NCBI GenBank assembly: GCA_037833965.1
Contig: AP031351.1
Span: 14,458,501-14,522,500, forward strand
Direction of reading: 5' to 3'
Length of the DNA stretch: 64,000 bases
From: Marchantia polymorpha subsp. ruderalis
Taxonomy: Eukaryota; Streptophyta; Marchantiopsida; Marchantiales; Marchantiaceae
Position 1 is the first letter of the stretch. Every line of letters begins with the position of its first letter. Shown piece by piece: positions 35,420 to 48,520 of the stretch. Below the pieces are notes generated by a model, which was given only the letters and a program-made list of their open reading frames with translations, had not been told where the DNA came from and did not search any database. The translations under genes and the position numbers were made by a program.

Positions 35420-37880
35420 TACTTAGAATTCATTTAGTTTAACTCTATGATTGGAACAATCTATTTTTGACTTGTCAAACTCACATTTTGAATCTTTGAC
35501 ATATAATTCATTCTTTTTCAAAACTTGAAATACTTCTCTATGTATTAAAATTTCATCCAAAAAGTTAATAAAAAATTAATCCAGATAAGGGTATAAGATA
35601 TCATTCATTAATCTCATGAATGTAACAAACGTATTAATGAAACTAAAATTCATCACTAGATATTCAATACTAGATACAATTTAATGAAGTACTTTGCTCC
35701 TTGAAATGGATAAAACAAGTCATACATAAAAGATAATTAATACTTGTGTTTCACCGTTTGCTAGTTCAATTCTTGGTAATCAATGCATAACCTCATGTTT
35801 TAATCTTTTATTTTTTCAGAAATAGCACTAAATTTCCATAAGTTGAAACACTTGATGAAATGAATACTTTGCTTAAAATCTACTTCACTTGAGCTTTGCA
35901 GTTTTTCAATTTGTTTGGAGCTAAATGCTATGGAGGTTTGCAAGTTGATTTACTTCATGGTAGTAGTTCAATCTCGTAATCTACACATCTTTTCAATGAT
36001 AAACCTGCTGGTAGATATCTTGAAAGACATCTTTATACTTCATACAAATGCAGTTCAAAAAATTTGGAATGTCAAATTTTTACTTGGATCCAACAGTGTC
36101 TCTCATAACTTTGAAGAAACATGTATCTTCAGAAATCTTATATATATAAATCTTCAGAAACAGATGTTTTATACATTACAAAGATCCATCTTAAATTTCT
36201 ATTCTAAGTTCTAGTTCAATCTCCATAGATTCTTCAATGACTACTTTTTATCACTTTTCTTCTCCAATCTACCTACAAATTTTATTGTTGCATTCAAGAT
36301 ATTACTATGATGACATTATATTGAACTAAATAAATTACTCATCATTCAGCCTAGTCCTTATTTTTAGCTATAGATAACTCTACATATTGTGATATTGTCT
36401 CTATTGCATCAATTACACGTTTGACAATTCCTATTCTTCATTCACATCCTTTATCAACATCAATACTTACTTCATTGCAACATTTCGTGACAAAAAGTTT
36501 TTTCTTGCTCTAAAATCAATGAGAACTCTCATCTTCTGTTGTTGCATCATGCCATCCGTAACAATAAAATGAACTTGTTTTTTTGCTCTTTTCGTGAGTA
36601 ACCAATCACTTTTTCTTTCAACTTGGACATTTCTTTGTTTTGTTAAACCAATGAGCATGCGAGTCAAGTTTACAAGTGATTTGTGTTTCCAAAAGCTACT
36701 TCTTTAGCTTCTATGTATTCTTCGCGGTCAATGTTGTTGAAAGGCTGTTGCTGCATTCGACGTTCTATTTGTAGTTTTGATCGCATTTGGCAAAACTTGA
36801 CAATGTGACATGTTTGTTTACATGCATTACATTGACGATTATCATGAATTCTACGCCTATTTGACTCATTTCATTATTTGCATACATTCATTGCAAATTT
36901 TGAATCAATAGTCATCAAACCTTGTATTGATACTTGTGATGATGCATAAACTTCTATATGTCATAGATTTTTTGAACTGCATTGGTCTAGGGCCAAATGT
37001 ATCAAAAATTGTTTGATGGTGTACAGTTTGTAGTTGCATAAGCACTTGAATTTTATTGAACAATTGTAATCTCCTTATTTAGTATGTATGGTTTGTTTAA
37101 CATCATTTATTTTGAAGATATCAAATACTTTTGCTCCACTTATATTCATGATTCATACTTGAATATCACAAAATTTTTCAATATATTTATGCATATTTTT
37201 TTTTTGCTTCAACATCCATAACTTTGTTCATGTTGTATGTAGAGGTCACAACTTGAAAATTTTGCAAAACATCTATTGCATTCCACTTCACAAAATTAAG
37301 ATACCTCATGCTAATATACAACATGATGTGTATCAAATTTTTCACATACAATATACAATGTGAGTGTTGTATCGATGAGATAAAACCTCATGAACAATCA
37401 TGCAATAAAATGAGACACATAGAATTAACAAATTTTTATTCATCCTCATGATACATTTCCCTTATATGCTTTCATATTACATGATTTTATCATTCAAAAT
37501 AAGAAATTGCTTGATATTAAATCTCTTGAATTTGTCTAGTATTTGTTTATGAAACATCAATAGTTTGTGGTTCTTTTCGAACTTGAGTATATGGTACTGA
37601 AGTTTCAACCTTCACATCGTTTTTTCTCCATTTTTTCATTCTCTAATGCAATAATTTTGTTTTGCATGACTTACTGCGTTGTATGTTCTTCTACTATTAC
37701 TTTATTCAACTTTTTCATCTCATTCATGATACCATTCAAGATTTCATCCATGTTCAATGATAAACTCATGCTTACTTTCACTGACTTTAATACAAGATAA
37801 ATATTATGACAATAATCCAAACTCTCACCAAAGAACTCACAAAAGCTAGATTTGATTTTTTTAGCAAATCTATGATCCAA
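35420..37880 (-). pseudogene. Ty3-gypsy retrotransposon remnant (gag, protease, reverse transcriptase)
   Basis: Read on the minus strand. A frame at 37880-37671 resembles the N-terminal part of Gag ('MDEILNGIMNEMKKLNK'). A zinc knuckle is at 36831-36790, CNACKQTCHIVKFC (CX2CX4HX4C). A decayed retropepsin lies at about 36530-36480, where 'LIDFRARKNFLSRN' stands in place of the usual DSGA motif. Reverse transcriptase fragments run from about 35870 to 35440, with 'MRLCIDYQELN', 'GAKYF', 'RLMNDI' and a YxDD-box relative 'FLDE' near 35560, then 'KNELYVKDSKCEF' with frame breaks. This order and these motifs are typical of gypsy pol. Many stops and an internal deletion make it inactive. No LTRs were recognised. 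Confidence 0.75.
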
Positions 37881-38190
37881 TTCAACATAATTTCTTACAA
37901 TAAAATTTCTCTAAAATGTTTTATGTTATAATACTTTACTAATTTGTACATATGTATTAAATCAATAATATAATAAATTAATATAGAGGCTATAATTTCA
38001 TATCTCTCCTTAACTTAGAATTGGTAATATAAATGACAATCTTGAGTGTATCATTGTAATTATAAGATTTGCATCGCAATAATTCACAATTTCATTCAAA
38101 ACAATGTTTTTTCATCAAACAAAGATGAATTTTATAGAAACTAAATATTGTTGTATTGGATTTTTACTAAACACACTCATATGGTGACGT

Positions 38191-38901
38191 GTGGAGAAGG
38201 TGCAGAAGATATTTCTGCAAGAAGAATTAGGTGTGAGAAACCAAACCTCATATGCTATTCTTCTTGCGGAAACAGGTTGTTTACCTCTAGAGGCTAAAGC
38301 TCTATACTTGACCATCACTTACATCACAAGGGTGAGATCTCTTGATGCTTCTCGCCTTCCTCCTCAGGCTTTGAGTGCCACACGTGCCAAAGTATGGTTA
38401 GCGGATGTGATAACTTGATCTTTGAGGTGGAATGTGACGGAACGCGATTGGAACCTACAACCTATAGCACTACGTGAACGTCTACAGGAGGAGTTTTTGA
38501 ACATTATTTGGAGCAAGCGCGGCACCAAGATGCAGTTTTATCAACTTCATGTGAATCCTATGCTTGTTTATTGTGAACACGATTACCTACTTGCAGGAAT
38601 CTCTACGTCCTTACGTCATATTATTGCTAGGCATACAATTGGATCTCATAGGCTTGGAATTGAGGAAGGACGTTGGCTTAATATTGATAGGAGTGAACGT
38701 ATTTGTAGGCTATGTGATGGAAGAGAAGTTGAGGATAAAGAGCATGTATTTCTTAATTGTACTAGAAATGCAGAGATTAGAGTGGCTCATAATATAGATG
38801 TAGAGAAATTTTATTCTTTGTTACAGTTAGTTCCTTTTGATTTAGGTTGTTATATTAGGGACATTATTAGTTATCGTTCTAGTGCTCTTGGCACTAACTA
38901 G
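38191..38901 (+). pseudogene. LINE open reading frame, C-terminal part with zinc-binding motif
   Basis: Two frames in the same phase (38191-38415 and 38422-38898) are separated by a single TGA at 38416. The protein resembles the region after reverse transcriptase in plant non-LTR elements. It contains 'SYAILLAETGCLPLE', then the zinc-binding motif 'CRLCDGREVEDKEHVFLNC' (CX2C...HX4C) near 38704-38760, ending 'YRSSALGTN'. The reverse transcriptase itself is absent, so this is a 5'-truncated copy, which is usual for LINEs. Only one stop is present, so the insertion is moderately old. Confidence 0.78.
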
Positions 38902-39020
38902 GGTTTGGCCTTTGGGGTCTTTTCCCTTGTTTGTGGCTGTTGCTTGTATTGTGTTTTTCAGCCTTTTGACCCTTTGGGTCTCCCGAGCTTGATCTACTAC
39001 CATTTACCATTTACCATATC
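38902..39020 (+). repeat. 3' untranslated tail of the LINE
   Basis: T/G-rich sequence containing 'ctttgggtctcccgagcttg' and finishing in the short tandem motif 'accatttaccatttaccat' (about 39000-39018). A repeat-motif tail at the 3' end is typical of some LINEs. Confidence 0.6.
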
Positions 39021-40150
39021 TGCAAACCATGAATTTTTCATCCTCACTCTGTACATGTAGATTAATGATCTATGCTAGCGAGTCCAGACTTTCAAAATCT
39101 AAATGCTATCATCACTCTCTTGTTAATTTATGAATGATAATTCACACTTTAAGAAAGAGCAAGGTTGGTCTGATACTATTATAACACAAGGTATCAAGAG
39201 AGTATCACACTTGAAGATGAAACACAACCCAAAGATGAAATTAATCAACAATAATGCTCATTTTCCATATAAAGATCTTATCAACAAATATAGTGAGATA
39301 AAATCTCATCTCCATCATTTGTTTCATTTCCAGTGTATGAATGATATGGAGTATAAGTTATCTTTCATGTCATCTAAGATAAAATTATCCAAAATAATAC
39401 TAACAAGCATATGAATTGTTGATGTGATGTTCTTTACTAGCACACTAATCAACACACTCATTCATTATGTAACAAGCACACTTATTATTGAAACTACACT
39501 ATCAACTAACACATTTATTCTCTAGCTACCAAGCACATGGATTACTTACCTGAAAAGTATGAATATTGTGCTATAAGATAACTTTAACTACATCTTGAGT
39601 ATATTTTATTTTAGTTTTTAGTAATTAAAGATAATTACACTTCAACGTCTTAATCAAATTTGTACTTCAACTTGCCTTTTACTTGTTCTTTCAAGATGAA
39701 ATTGCTAGTACTAATATCATACCTGACTATGTCATGTAATGTTTTTCATATTTATGTTATCTTGTTATTTTTTTAAATACTTAAAGTTGATTTTGGTGTA
39801 GTTTGTAATAATGAAATCTACTTATAATTTATATGAAAAATGTAGTGAGTTAGTTGATTTTTTTAAAAATCTTAGATAATAATAATATTTCATAAAACAT
39901 GTAATTAAGTTTTCATTTGCATTGAAAACTTGAAATCAAACTAATCATGTATGATTAACTTCTATAAGAACATCAACTCAAGACATTTTTTTTAAAAACC
40001 AAATTTTATTATCTACAACTTTGCATGTATGTCTTGGCTACATATCATGGCAAAAAATTTGTTGTGACCACATCTATAGGATAAACATGTGCTACTGCAA
40101 ATATTATACTCTTATGACATCAAAAAAAGATAAACAACAAATTTTACCAA
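39021..40150. other. AT-rich spacer
   Basis: No gene or recognised transposon fragment. The 94-codon frame at 39130-39414 has no family signature and AT-driven composition. Confidence 0.5.
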
Positions 40151-40573
40151 TCATCACATCTAAAAAACCATTGATGTAACCAAGTTTTTGTTGTCATTGT
40201 CATTTATCTTTCAAAAATTTAGTAACAATTTTTTGACCAAATTGTTTAGATCCTTGCTATTAACTGAAAACTCAACACGATCAGATCTTCAATAATATTC
40301 ATCATATCAAAGTTGTGACGCTATCTTTGTTTCTTCAATCTATTTTCAACAATCAAGCTGAGTCATCTCTAAAATACCATTAACAGAATCAAGTTTTGAT
40401 TGTTATCATCACTTTATCTTTCCAAAACCTACCGACGATTAATTGACCAAATTATTTAACTTCTCACTATTACTTGAAAACTCAACATGATCAAATCTTC
40501 AATAATATTAACTATTTCAAAGCCATAACACTGTTTATGTTTCTTCAATCTATTTTTCAACAATCAAGCTCAG
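40151..40573 (+). repeat. Tandem duplication, two copies of about 212 bp
   Basis: Copy 1 is 40151-40362 and copy 2 is 40363-40573. They share 'ttgaccaaatt.tttta', 'gaaaactcaaca.gatca', 'atcttcaataatatt' and 'tttcttcaatctattttcaa' with scattered substitutions. A third copy appears to begin at 40574 and decays at once. Confidence 0.8.
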
Positions 40574-43500
40574 TCATCAAGCTCTTAGCTTAGAGATTCG
40601 GCAATCAATTTATGATTCAAATCTAATGTAGGAAATCTATGTTAGTTTTTAGACAAATTATCAATTTGCATTATCAAAGTCAAGTTAATATTTCACAAAA
40701 AGGAAAAAAAAACAAGCCAATCATTCAAATATGGTTTGTTGCTGCTCATTGTCAAAATATAGGAATGAAAAATTTGAAATTTTGCAGCAAATGTTCTTAG
40801 ATCTAAACATAATAGTTTATATTATATGCAACAAGCTTCTTGATCCTACCATATCCGTGCTTAAAATTCAATGCTTCAAATGATTGGTCTAAGCAATTTT
40901 GTCGAACAAATGTTTACTTCCAAAGCAATGAATTGCAAATCAACAACAAACACATGTCATCCGCTAAAGATCGTGATTAAATCATCTAAACAATACAATC
41001 TTGCAAACAATCATCATCCGCCTTGAGCATTATACTCTTTTAAAATTACTTTTTCAACCAATGTTAAAATAACGTAAATGAAAAAATAAATTATTCCAAC
41101 ACAATTGATCTGAAATATCAAACCTTGATAAGAAGTGAAGTTTCACGTAGCAGAAATAACTAGAACTAGAAATAGCTTTCATGTCAATTGTAATAATTTT
41201 TGCAAAAAATAATCAAATAATGATGAAAACACACTCCAAAACGCATACACAACAAAATGTTAACACTAAAATGCGATATCACCATTGCATCAAGTAAACA
41301 TACAAGATTTTAAAAATGAAAACATAAATAAAATTATAGACATAACGCTCATAAGAAATGATAATATAACATAAACACTAATTAATATTGAAATAACTTA
41401 CTTAGATTTGATTAAATTATTATGAAAATAAATTATATCATATCAAATATTATAGCAAAAATAACCAAATCACATGCATGTTTCTGCATTGATTATTACA
41501 TATTGTTGAGGTTAACTCCAACTAAGGAGTAATCTCGGGTTCTAGCTACTTATAGCTAAGACGCCGTTTGAATTGGAGATAAATACCTTCAGGTTCTTCT
41601 TGTATTATGAGTCGTTATGACAAGACCTAGAGTAAATTGATGAGAGTTTTAGGTGGACTTAGCCCTCTTGCTGAGGATGAACCACGTTATTTTTGTGTTC
41701 GTTCACATCTCAAGTTTTAACGTCACACATATTGCATATTATTGTTATTTTAAAAAATTATCAATATTTGTGTAAATCATGTTCATAATATTTACAATAT
41801 ATACATCAAATTTTCAAAAATATTGATATTGTTATTTTTTAAATCAAGGTGTTTTCTTTTTTTTAAGGTGTTTGATAAATTTATAATATTTTTTAAAAAT
41901 ATTTTTTTAAAAAAAATATCAAAATTATTATTTTTTAATTAATTTAATTTTAAAGCCTTTTTATCACCTTTAAAAATCAAATTTAAATGCTAGTCATTGC
42001 CTAACAATGAATTCATGTGTAGTCATGTTCAACTAATTGGAAGTTTTTAAAAGTTGGTTCAAAATTAAGAAAGAGATAAATAATTTCCAATTAAAATATA
42101 GCAATAAATTTTTTGAATTTGAATCAATAATTATTTTTTTACAGTGTGATTTTTAATTTTAATTTTGAAATATTTTTCATCAAATTATATACTTAATTTA
42201 TATTTGAAATTTTAAAAATTAATATGTATGTATTTGAATAATGATTGTGAAATATAATTTTTTTCATGTCTTTGGAATATTTATATTTATGAAAATTATA
42301 TAAACAAGCTTTTTTTAGACCACAAAATTTGAAAATATATTAATGAAGAATAAATTCAATCAAAATGCAAGATAATGTTGATCTTCTTATTAGCATTGTT
42401 CTCTCATATGTTGTATAAAGACTCACAAATATGAATTACATGCATGTAGATTAATATTTGAAATATAAAATTAAGACTGTGATTTGCTGAAATAAACATA
42501 TCTGCATGTATTTTTAAGATTTGGTATTGGTTGAAGGTATGATATAAAAATTGTGATAGATTTAATACATATCACAGCATGAAATACTTCATGATTGGCA
42601 GATATGGCGTTATAATTACTGTGAAATATTCTTGAAAACACTTTGAATGTGAATATCATAACTTGTTAATTTTAAGCGATAATGTATAGTATAAATGTTA
42701 AGATCTAAAAGGTTTCCATTCTAATTTTTCAGCAAGTTGAAAATTCAAAATGTAAACTAATGAGTGAAAATTTGAACATTTCAAAAAATACTAAACTAAA
42801 TGCTTGAGCTTTTTCATAGTGAAACAATATCATTGGAAGAATGCCAAATAATTCCAATTAAAATAACTTCTGGCTCTGATTTATACTTTGTGAACATATG
42901 TTTTGAAATATCTGATCATGTTGTTATTGAATGCTGACCCAATTATATTTTTTGATACAATTTTTAGTAGATATATATTCATATCATGTTTATATTCAAA
43001 GAGCATGTCAAGATAATATCAAAGCAATTTGAAGATCATTTTCATATCATGAATTGAATTTTTATAATGCAATTGAAAAAGTAACACATGTAACATCACA
43101 TTTATTGATTTCGGTGGATGATATTACATCTAGTTATCAATATCTTAATCATACATGTACAAAGTCAATAACAATATAGTCTTAATGATATGTTTTTGAA
43201 AGCAAGATTGACAAATTAAGCGTACAAGTGAAAATTTGTATCATAACGATATATTAATTATAATCTTGCATACACACAAGATTTTACATTTGCTAGTTGT
43301 CAAAGTTATTCACATACAAATACTATAAGAATGATGAGATCTAAAGCTTTCAACATTTTTTCGCATAGATTTTTTTACAAGTTAAATGATAATTATGCTT
43401 GGAAAGAGATTGCTAAAATTTAAAATCACAGCAGTCACACAATAAAGCAAGTCAATTCTAATAAAATTATTCATAATTCAAGTAATTCACGTGTTGTTAT

Positions 43501-44100
43501 TTAAACTCATTAGCTTAGATATGGGGGTTGTTGATGATGATACATTTTATTGTAATGCAATAAAAACTTAGTTTTGTCAACATGTGAGAATGATTATGTT
43601 AGTGACTTGATAGTATATTTCTTTATTATTTTTTATTTACTAAAAAATACTCTTTCTTTTATTGTACTTCATTATTTCATGATAAGCATACATTACGTTA
43701 TTTGTAATTGGGTCTTTCTTTCCAATTTAGAAATTAGTAAATTAGTCCAACCCTTAAAAAAATAATGTTGTCCATGAATTGTGGATGAAATAATTAAAAA
43801 AAAGGTCTAATAATTAATGTGACAAATACGTGTTAAGTATTAAATATAGATTCATTCAAATGTTACCACAAAACATTTGAGATAGCTACATATGTATTCT
43901 TACAATGATGTACAAGTTCTGGATATAAACTTGTCATTTTTCAAACTACTTATTGTAAAGTATCAATGTTTCGCTTCACTTGTTCATGCATGATTTTCTT
44001 TCAGAGAGGAAGTTTTAAAGACGTATATAAGTGGCAAGAGGATTGAACAAAATTCCTGCGGAATTTGGTCTAACCCACACATGAAAAATGTGATTGGAAT
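40574..44100. other. Very AT-rich transposon-desert spacer
   Basis: No coding frame supported. At 41509-41700 a less AT-rich block ('gttgaggttaactccaactaagg...') resembles part of 18140-18190 and looks like a decayed LTR end. The remainder is low complexity. Confidence 0.5.
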
Positions 44101-44165
44101 GCAACAAGAGTTGACAAAATTATTTGTTCATCCTCGGTTGTAGAGCGGTAACATTCTCTCGGGGA

Positions 44166-44226
44166 GCGACTAAATATCAATACCTCAGCAGATCCTCAGG
44201 TTTAGATATTGTATGAGAAAAGTCGC
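44166..44226. repeat. Imperfect inverted repeat upstream of RPS16
   Basis: 'gcgact...aatacctcag' (from 44166) and 'cctcaggtt...agtcgc' (to 44226) form an interrupted stem. It lies about 200 bp upstream of the RPS16 leader. Function unknown; weak. Confidence 0.35.
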
Positions 44227-44410
44227 GAGCGGGAGCATTCTCAATATATCAACAGCTCAGTCGCAAGCCGTAGCAAACGAGTCAAAATATCGAGAGCAAT
44301 AGCGAATGTACGTTATTAGGGTTGGCACACATACAAAGGCTACGGCTTGCTCTGGCCTCCACCTTTTCTCGAGCAGGAGTGTCGCGGAACTGGAGCGCTG
44401 AAGCTCGAGG

Positions 44411-44420
44411 GTTAGGGTTT
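44411..44420 (-). promoter_or_regulatory. Telo-box in the RPS16 leader
   Basis: gttagggttt, whose complement is AAACCCTAAC, lies 11 nt before the RPS16 ATG. A second telo-box-like 'ttagggtt' is at about 44317-44324. AAACCCTAA elements near the transcription start are an established feature of plant ribosomal protein and translation genes, where they promote coordinated expression in growing cells. Confidence 0.75.
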
Positions 44421-44430
44421 GAAGCTCGAA

Positions 44431-44865
44431 ATGTCAGCAGCTATGGAGTCAGTTCAATGTTTCGGTCGCAAGAAGACCGCCGTGGCGGTCACATATTGCA
44501 AGCGTGGACGTGGTCTGATCAAAATTAACGGTTGCCCAATCGAACTTGTGGAGCCTGAAATTTTGCGGTACAAGGCCTTCGAGCCAATTTTGTTACTGGG
44601 ACGTCAAAGGTTTGCTAATGTGGACATGCGCATTCGTGTGAGGGGTGGAGGATTCACTTCTCAGATCTATGCTATTCGTCAGAGCATTGCCAAGGCTCTG
44701 GTTGCATTCTTCCAAAAGTATGTCGACGAGCAGTCCAAGAAGGAGATCAAGGATATCCTACTACGGTACGACCGAACCTTGCTAGTGGCTGATCCCAGGC
44801 GCTGTGAGCCAAAGAAATTCGGAGGACGGGGAGCTCGCTCGCGTTTCCAGAAGTCCTACCGTTGA
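44431..44865 (+). CDS. RPS16: 40S ribosomal protein S16 (uS9), intronless
   Basis: A 144-residue protein, the normal length for eukaryotic S16. It begins [20 protein letters not shown], contains '[20 protein letters not shown]', '[20 protein letters not shown]' and '[16 protein letters not shown]', and ends in the conserved basic tail '[11 protein letters not shown]', whose C-terminal Arg reaches the decoding centre in the ribosome. The frame is open four codons upstream but only from a TTG, so the ATG at 44431 is taken. It is a component of the small cytosolic ribosomal subunit. There are no introns and no damage, and the telo-boxes in the leader argue for a functional gene rather than a processed copy. 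Confidence 0.97.
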   Translation: MSAAMESVQCFGRKKTAVAVTYCKRGRGLIKINGCPIELVEPEILRYKAFEPILLLGRQRFANVDMRIRVRGGGFTSQIYAIRQSIAKALVAFFQKYVDEQSKKEIKDILLRYDRTLLVADPRRCEPKKFGGRGARSRFQKSYR

Positions 44866-47570
44866 GTGGTATTTGTTGCGGCTTTTTACCCGCTGCGTTC
44901 TTCAGGGTTTGGTTGGAGGAACGCTGGTCTTCCAACCTGGCTTCCAATGTTTTACACAGGATTGGGACGTTAGTTGTTACATAGGAAGATCGAAGCATTT
45001 TCATAGCGAGTAGATTGAAAGTGGACTGGAGCACATCTGCCCCTCTGTTCTTAATCAATTTCTCATGAGGCGATTTTGTTCAAATGGAGTAAACCGGGAG
45101 GAAACTAAAAGCATCAGGTGCTCTTCTTGTATGAATCTGTAAGTGTTTACACCAGTTTCGTATCAAGCGAAATAGAGAATTGGAGTCACTGTGTCAAAAC
45201 TAGTGATTCAAATTTATACTCTCTTGTATAACCGTCTCGAGTGTCTGTATTTTGTTAGCTCTCTATTTAGTGGCCCATCACGTGTTTATGGTCTTTCTTT
45301 TCGTTGTTCTTAGCATCTAGGAATAAGTAGCTGTCACTTACTACAAGCGAAACTGTCACAATGATGACATAACGCATCCAAAGCCAGTAGCCTCGTCATA
45401 GGGTTTGATCGTGGCAGTGTCACCAAATCGCAATGCAGCAAGTTAGGTATAAGTGTATATGAATGGTCAATCCTCTCTCACTATGGGTCTCTCAATGTGC
45501 ACGCAAGGACGTTTGTGTCTGTTCGCCGTTAATTGTACGCGTTTCGATTGAATTCGTGAAGATGCGTAGATTATCCTAGGAAGGCAGGCATTGCTTGAAT
45601 ACTTTGCACTGGAACCCACCAGTTACCATTGTAGTCCGGATAGTTTAGTTGAACGGGTTCATGAGTAGGATGTTACTTTAGGTCCGGGTGTCCCAAAGAG
45701 TCAGCCCTAATGTCTTTTGGCGTATTTCGTAACCACCGGTTTCAAAACTCCAATGTCTATCTTTATGTTTTCTAAATAGTAATTGTTGCCTGTAACGTCA
45801 CCAATATCTAGAATGGCAAGTCTTTTTCCAACATTCGCTTGGATGTTATCGATAGTGACGCGCCGTATGTAAAATCTCGTTTGTAGTGTTTATCAGCGTT
45901 TACCGTCTTCATTACAATTATCTGATTTTGGCCGGTTGGACGGAATTTAGACGAGAGTTTCATCTTATGAGCGAAAAGTTTAAGGCATGTCATTTCTCAC
46001 GAATTCTGTTGTTTAAGCCTTCATAAGTTTGCCGTATTTATGCGCTAACGTCTGGAAGGTTCTGTCTTTGGTCTTATATCGAAGATGAAAGACATGAGAG
46101 CTTTTATTTGTTCGTGATCACCCTTTGGATGTCGTGAATTTTCATTTATTTCTCTTCGAGCAGGATCGTTTCTCTGCTATTCTTGTCTTGAAGTCTGAAC
46201 TTTTTCTTCATGGTTTGTTGATCCTGGAACGTGAGATGCCGTGTGTAGGGAGGAATGGAGTTCGTCTTGCATGAAGTGGACGTTCTGAGCCTACTAACCT
46301 TATTTCTTAATAAAGACCACATTTTGCCATGAGAAGTCGTTTCGTACCTGGCTTATCAGGCTAGAACGCTCAGGAGATTTGATATGCGTCTTAACTACAA
46401 GAGCAGTTTCTTTTGTTACTGTTCTTCACTATGATGAACTGATCCGGGCATCTCTGGTGGCTTGCGTATCTCTTTTGGAAATAATTGTTTATTCCTACGA
46501 AATATTAGGAATGCTCGAGCATCCGTTCTTTGCACACAAATATTCTTGTCAATCGGAGTGCTTCTTTTGAAGATAACCAGATTCAGTACTGGTATAGGAG
46601 TAGAGTTGAGTTGAGAAGAGTCAGCATAATGCGGCTTTTTGTGGAGTGGTGGGAAATCTATTTGCACATCGATACAAGTGGCGAAGGGAGTAAAGAAAAG
46701 CAACGGCATGATGGACTGACGAACTGCATACAGGTGGATCTTTCATCTGGGTTCTCAGTTGCGCATACTAAGTTCAAGAACAATTTAGGAAACAATCTGA
46801 AAACGAAGAAATCCTAGAGCATGTAAGGGGTTGATTGACTAAGGTATTCAACCATCGATCTGGCGCTTTAGCCCCATGCACGGACCATCATCACTTTCGC
46901 GAGTCTTGGTTGGAGATGAGTTTTCAACAATCATGGCATCGATTGCCTTCGACATCCTGGGTACACTCAGTTACACGCGGTGAAGGCCGTGAACCTTCTC
47001 CAATGATGCAAGTTCTCCGTGATGAAAGTTCGGACGGAGGTCAATCTAACTTTCCGCGATGAAGAATATCAGCATCGGACTTGTATCGGCCTTACATCTA
47101 ACAACGCACAAATGTTTAGTGTTCCTTATTGACGGACCGTAACCAGCGTTCTCAGGAAGCGTGAAAAGTGCCACTGCAACAAATACACAATTTATAGAAT
47201 GTCAGGATAGTAAAATCTCGTTAACCCAGCTTGTACCAATTCTTTCACATTTACAATAGTACATGCTTCCACCGAGCTCGTAAGCGAGCAGACTATCGGC
47301 AAAGCAATGTAGGTGCTGCGACCAGGCAATCACGTGCTCGTTGTCACGAAGCGGACCACGAGTTTATTGTGGGAGGGAGCGGCGGTGCTATCGTGAAGAG
47401 ACAGCCTTCACCGGTTGAGGTTTAGCGACGCGACCAGAGTATGTGAGATTCTGAGAGTGATCGCAACGCGGTAAAAGTGGGGTAGGCTGGAAGCAAGGTA
47501 GATACGAGGCCAGCCGATTCAATCAGGCTGGGCATTGCCGGTATGAACACCAGGGCTTAGAATCGACCAA
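44866..47570. other. Intergenic region downstream of RPS16
   Basis: Contains the RPS16 3' untranslated region at its start. Further on, mixed-composition DNA has only short frames without recognisable domains. Confidence 0.5.
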
Positions 47571-48520
47571 CCTTGCAGCACTTTGGAACCATGCTCTGCA
47601 GGCCGTGCAGGGCGCCGTTTCCAACGAGTTTGGAGCAGAAAACAATCGCCTGCCATGCGCGCACTCAAATCACGTCTCGTGCGCAGGCGAGGAAGAGGCA
47701 GAGCGAGCCAAGCCCGAGCTCGTCGACGAAGAGAGGAGCGGTGAGGTTTATGGGCAGGTCAGAGCCGGTGGGGAAGGCGGATGACGTATGTCGGAGCGGG
47801 GGAGCGAGAGCAAAAAGGTTCAGACAGGCGCCACGTGGCGAGATCTCCGCGCGAGCAGGGTATACAGTTATGCGAGCTGGCGGGGCGGGATGCGGCAGGA
47901 GGGCGACGGGGAGGGCGGATCCGGTCGTGCCGTGACTGGCGAAGCATGTCATGTCGTGGGGGGCCGGGGCCGAGTGAGTGCGGCCGAAGGGCTCTTTTCA
48001 TCGCCGGGTGGAATTGCTGGGCCGAGGGTTCTTGGAGGTGGCACTGATTGAGCATGGATGGATCGCACGAGGAAGCGGGGCCAGTGTCTTGCCGGGATGT
48101 TGCGCAGCGAGGTGCAGTGCCGTAGTGGACATTCGCCTCGGGCGACCCTGTGGGCGTGAGGTCGGGCGCGCACATCGCCTGTGAGTTCGCGAGCTTGCTT
48201 CATGCGGCCTTGGCCTGATCGTCTCATCGCACATTTGCAGTGCTGGTGGTGTAGGGCACAGCTCCGGTTTCATGACTTTCTTCGGCATTGTGATCCGGGC
48301 GCTGGACCGCGATGTGCAGGCCCGCAATCAGCGAGGACGTTCATCAATTCGCCACGGTCTCTGTCGCTGAGTGCAAACTCGCGCAGTGAAGGGAGTCCTC
48401 GAGGCTGCTGGATCTGGGAGCCCTGCACTGGTGACTGGCTTCGCGGACAGGGCGCGAGTTTGTCCCCGTCTTGCGTTCCCAACCATTTCGTTTGAGAATG
48501 CTCTGGATCATCGTGTAATT
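47571..48520. other. GC-rich stretch without an identifiable gene
   Basis: Marked GC- and CpG-rich block with many overlapping open frames on both strands (the longest about 138 codons). None shows a domain, and their amino-acid make-up (Arg, Gly, Ala, Pro) is what GC richness alone gives. A telo-box, 'aaaaccctaa', occurs at about 48531-48540 just past its end. It could be a promoter region or a noncoding transcript. Confidence 0.4.

Noticed and set aside
47573..48495. Many frames of 80-140 codons on both strands
   Set aside because: Overlapping, domain-free and explained by high GC content; no splice-consistent gene model emerged.
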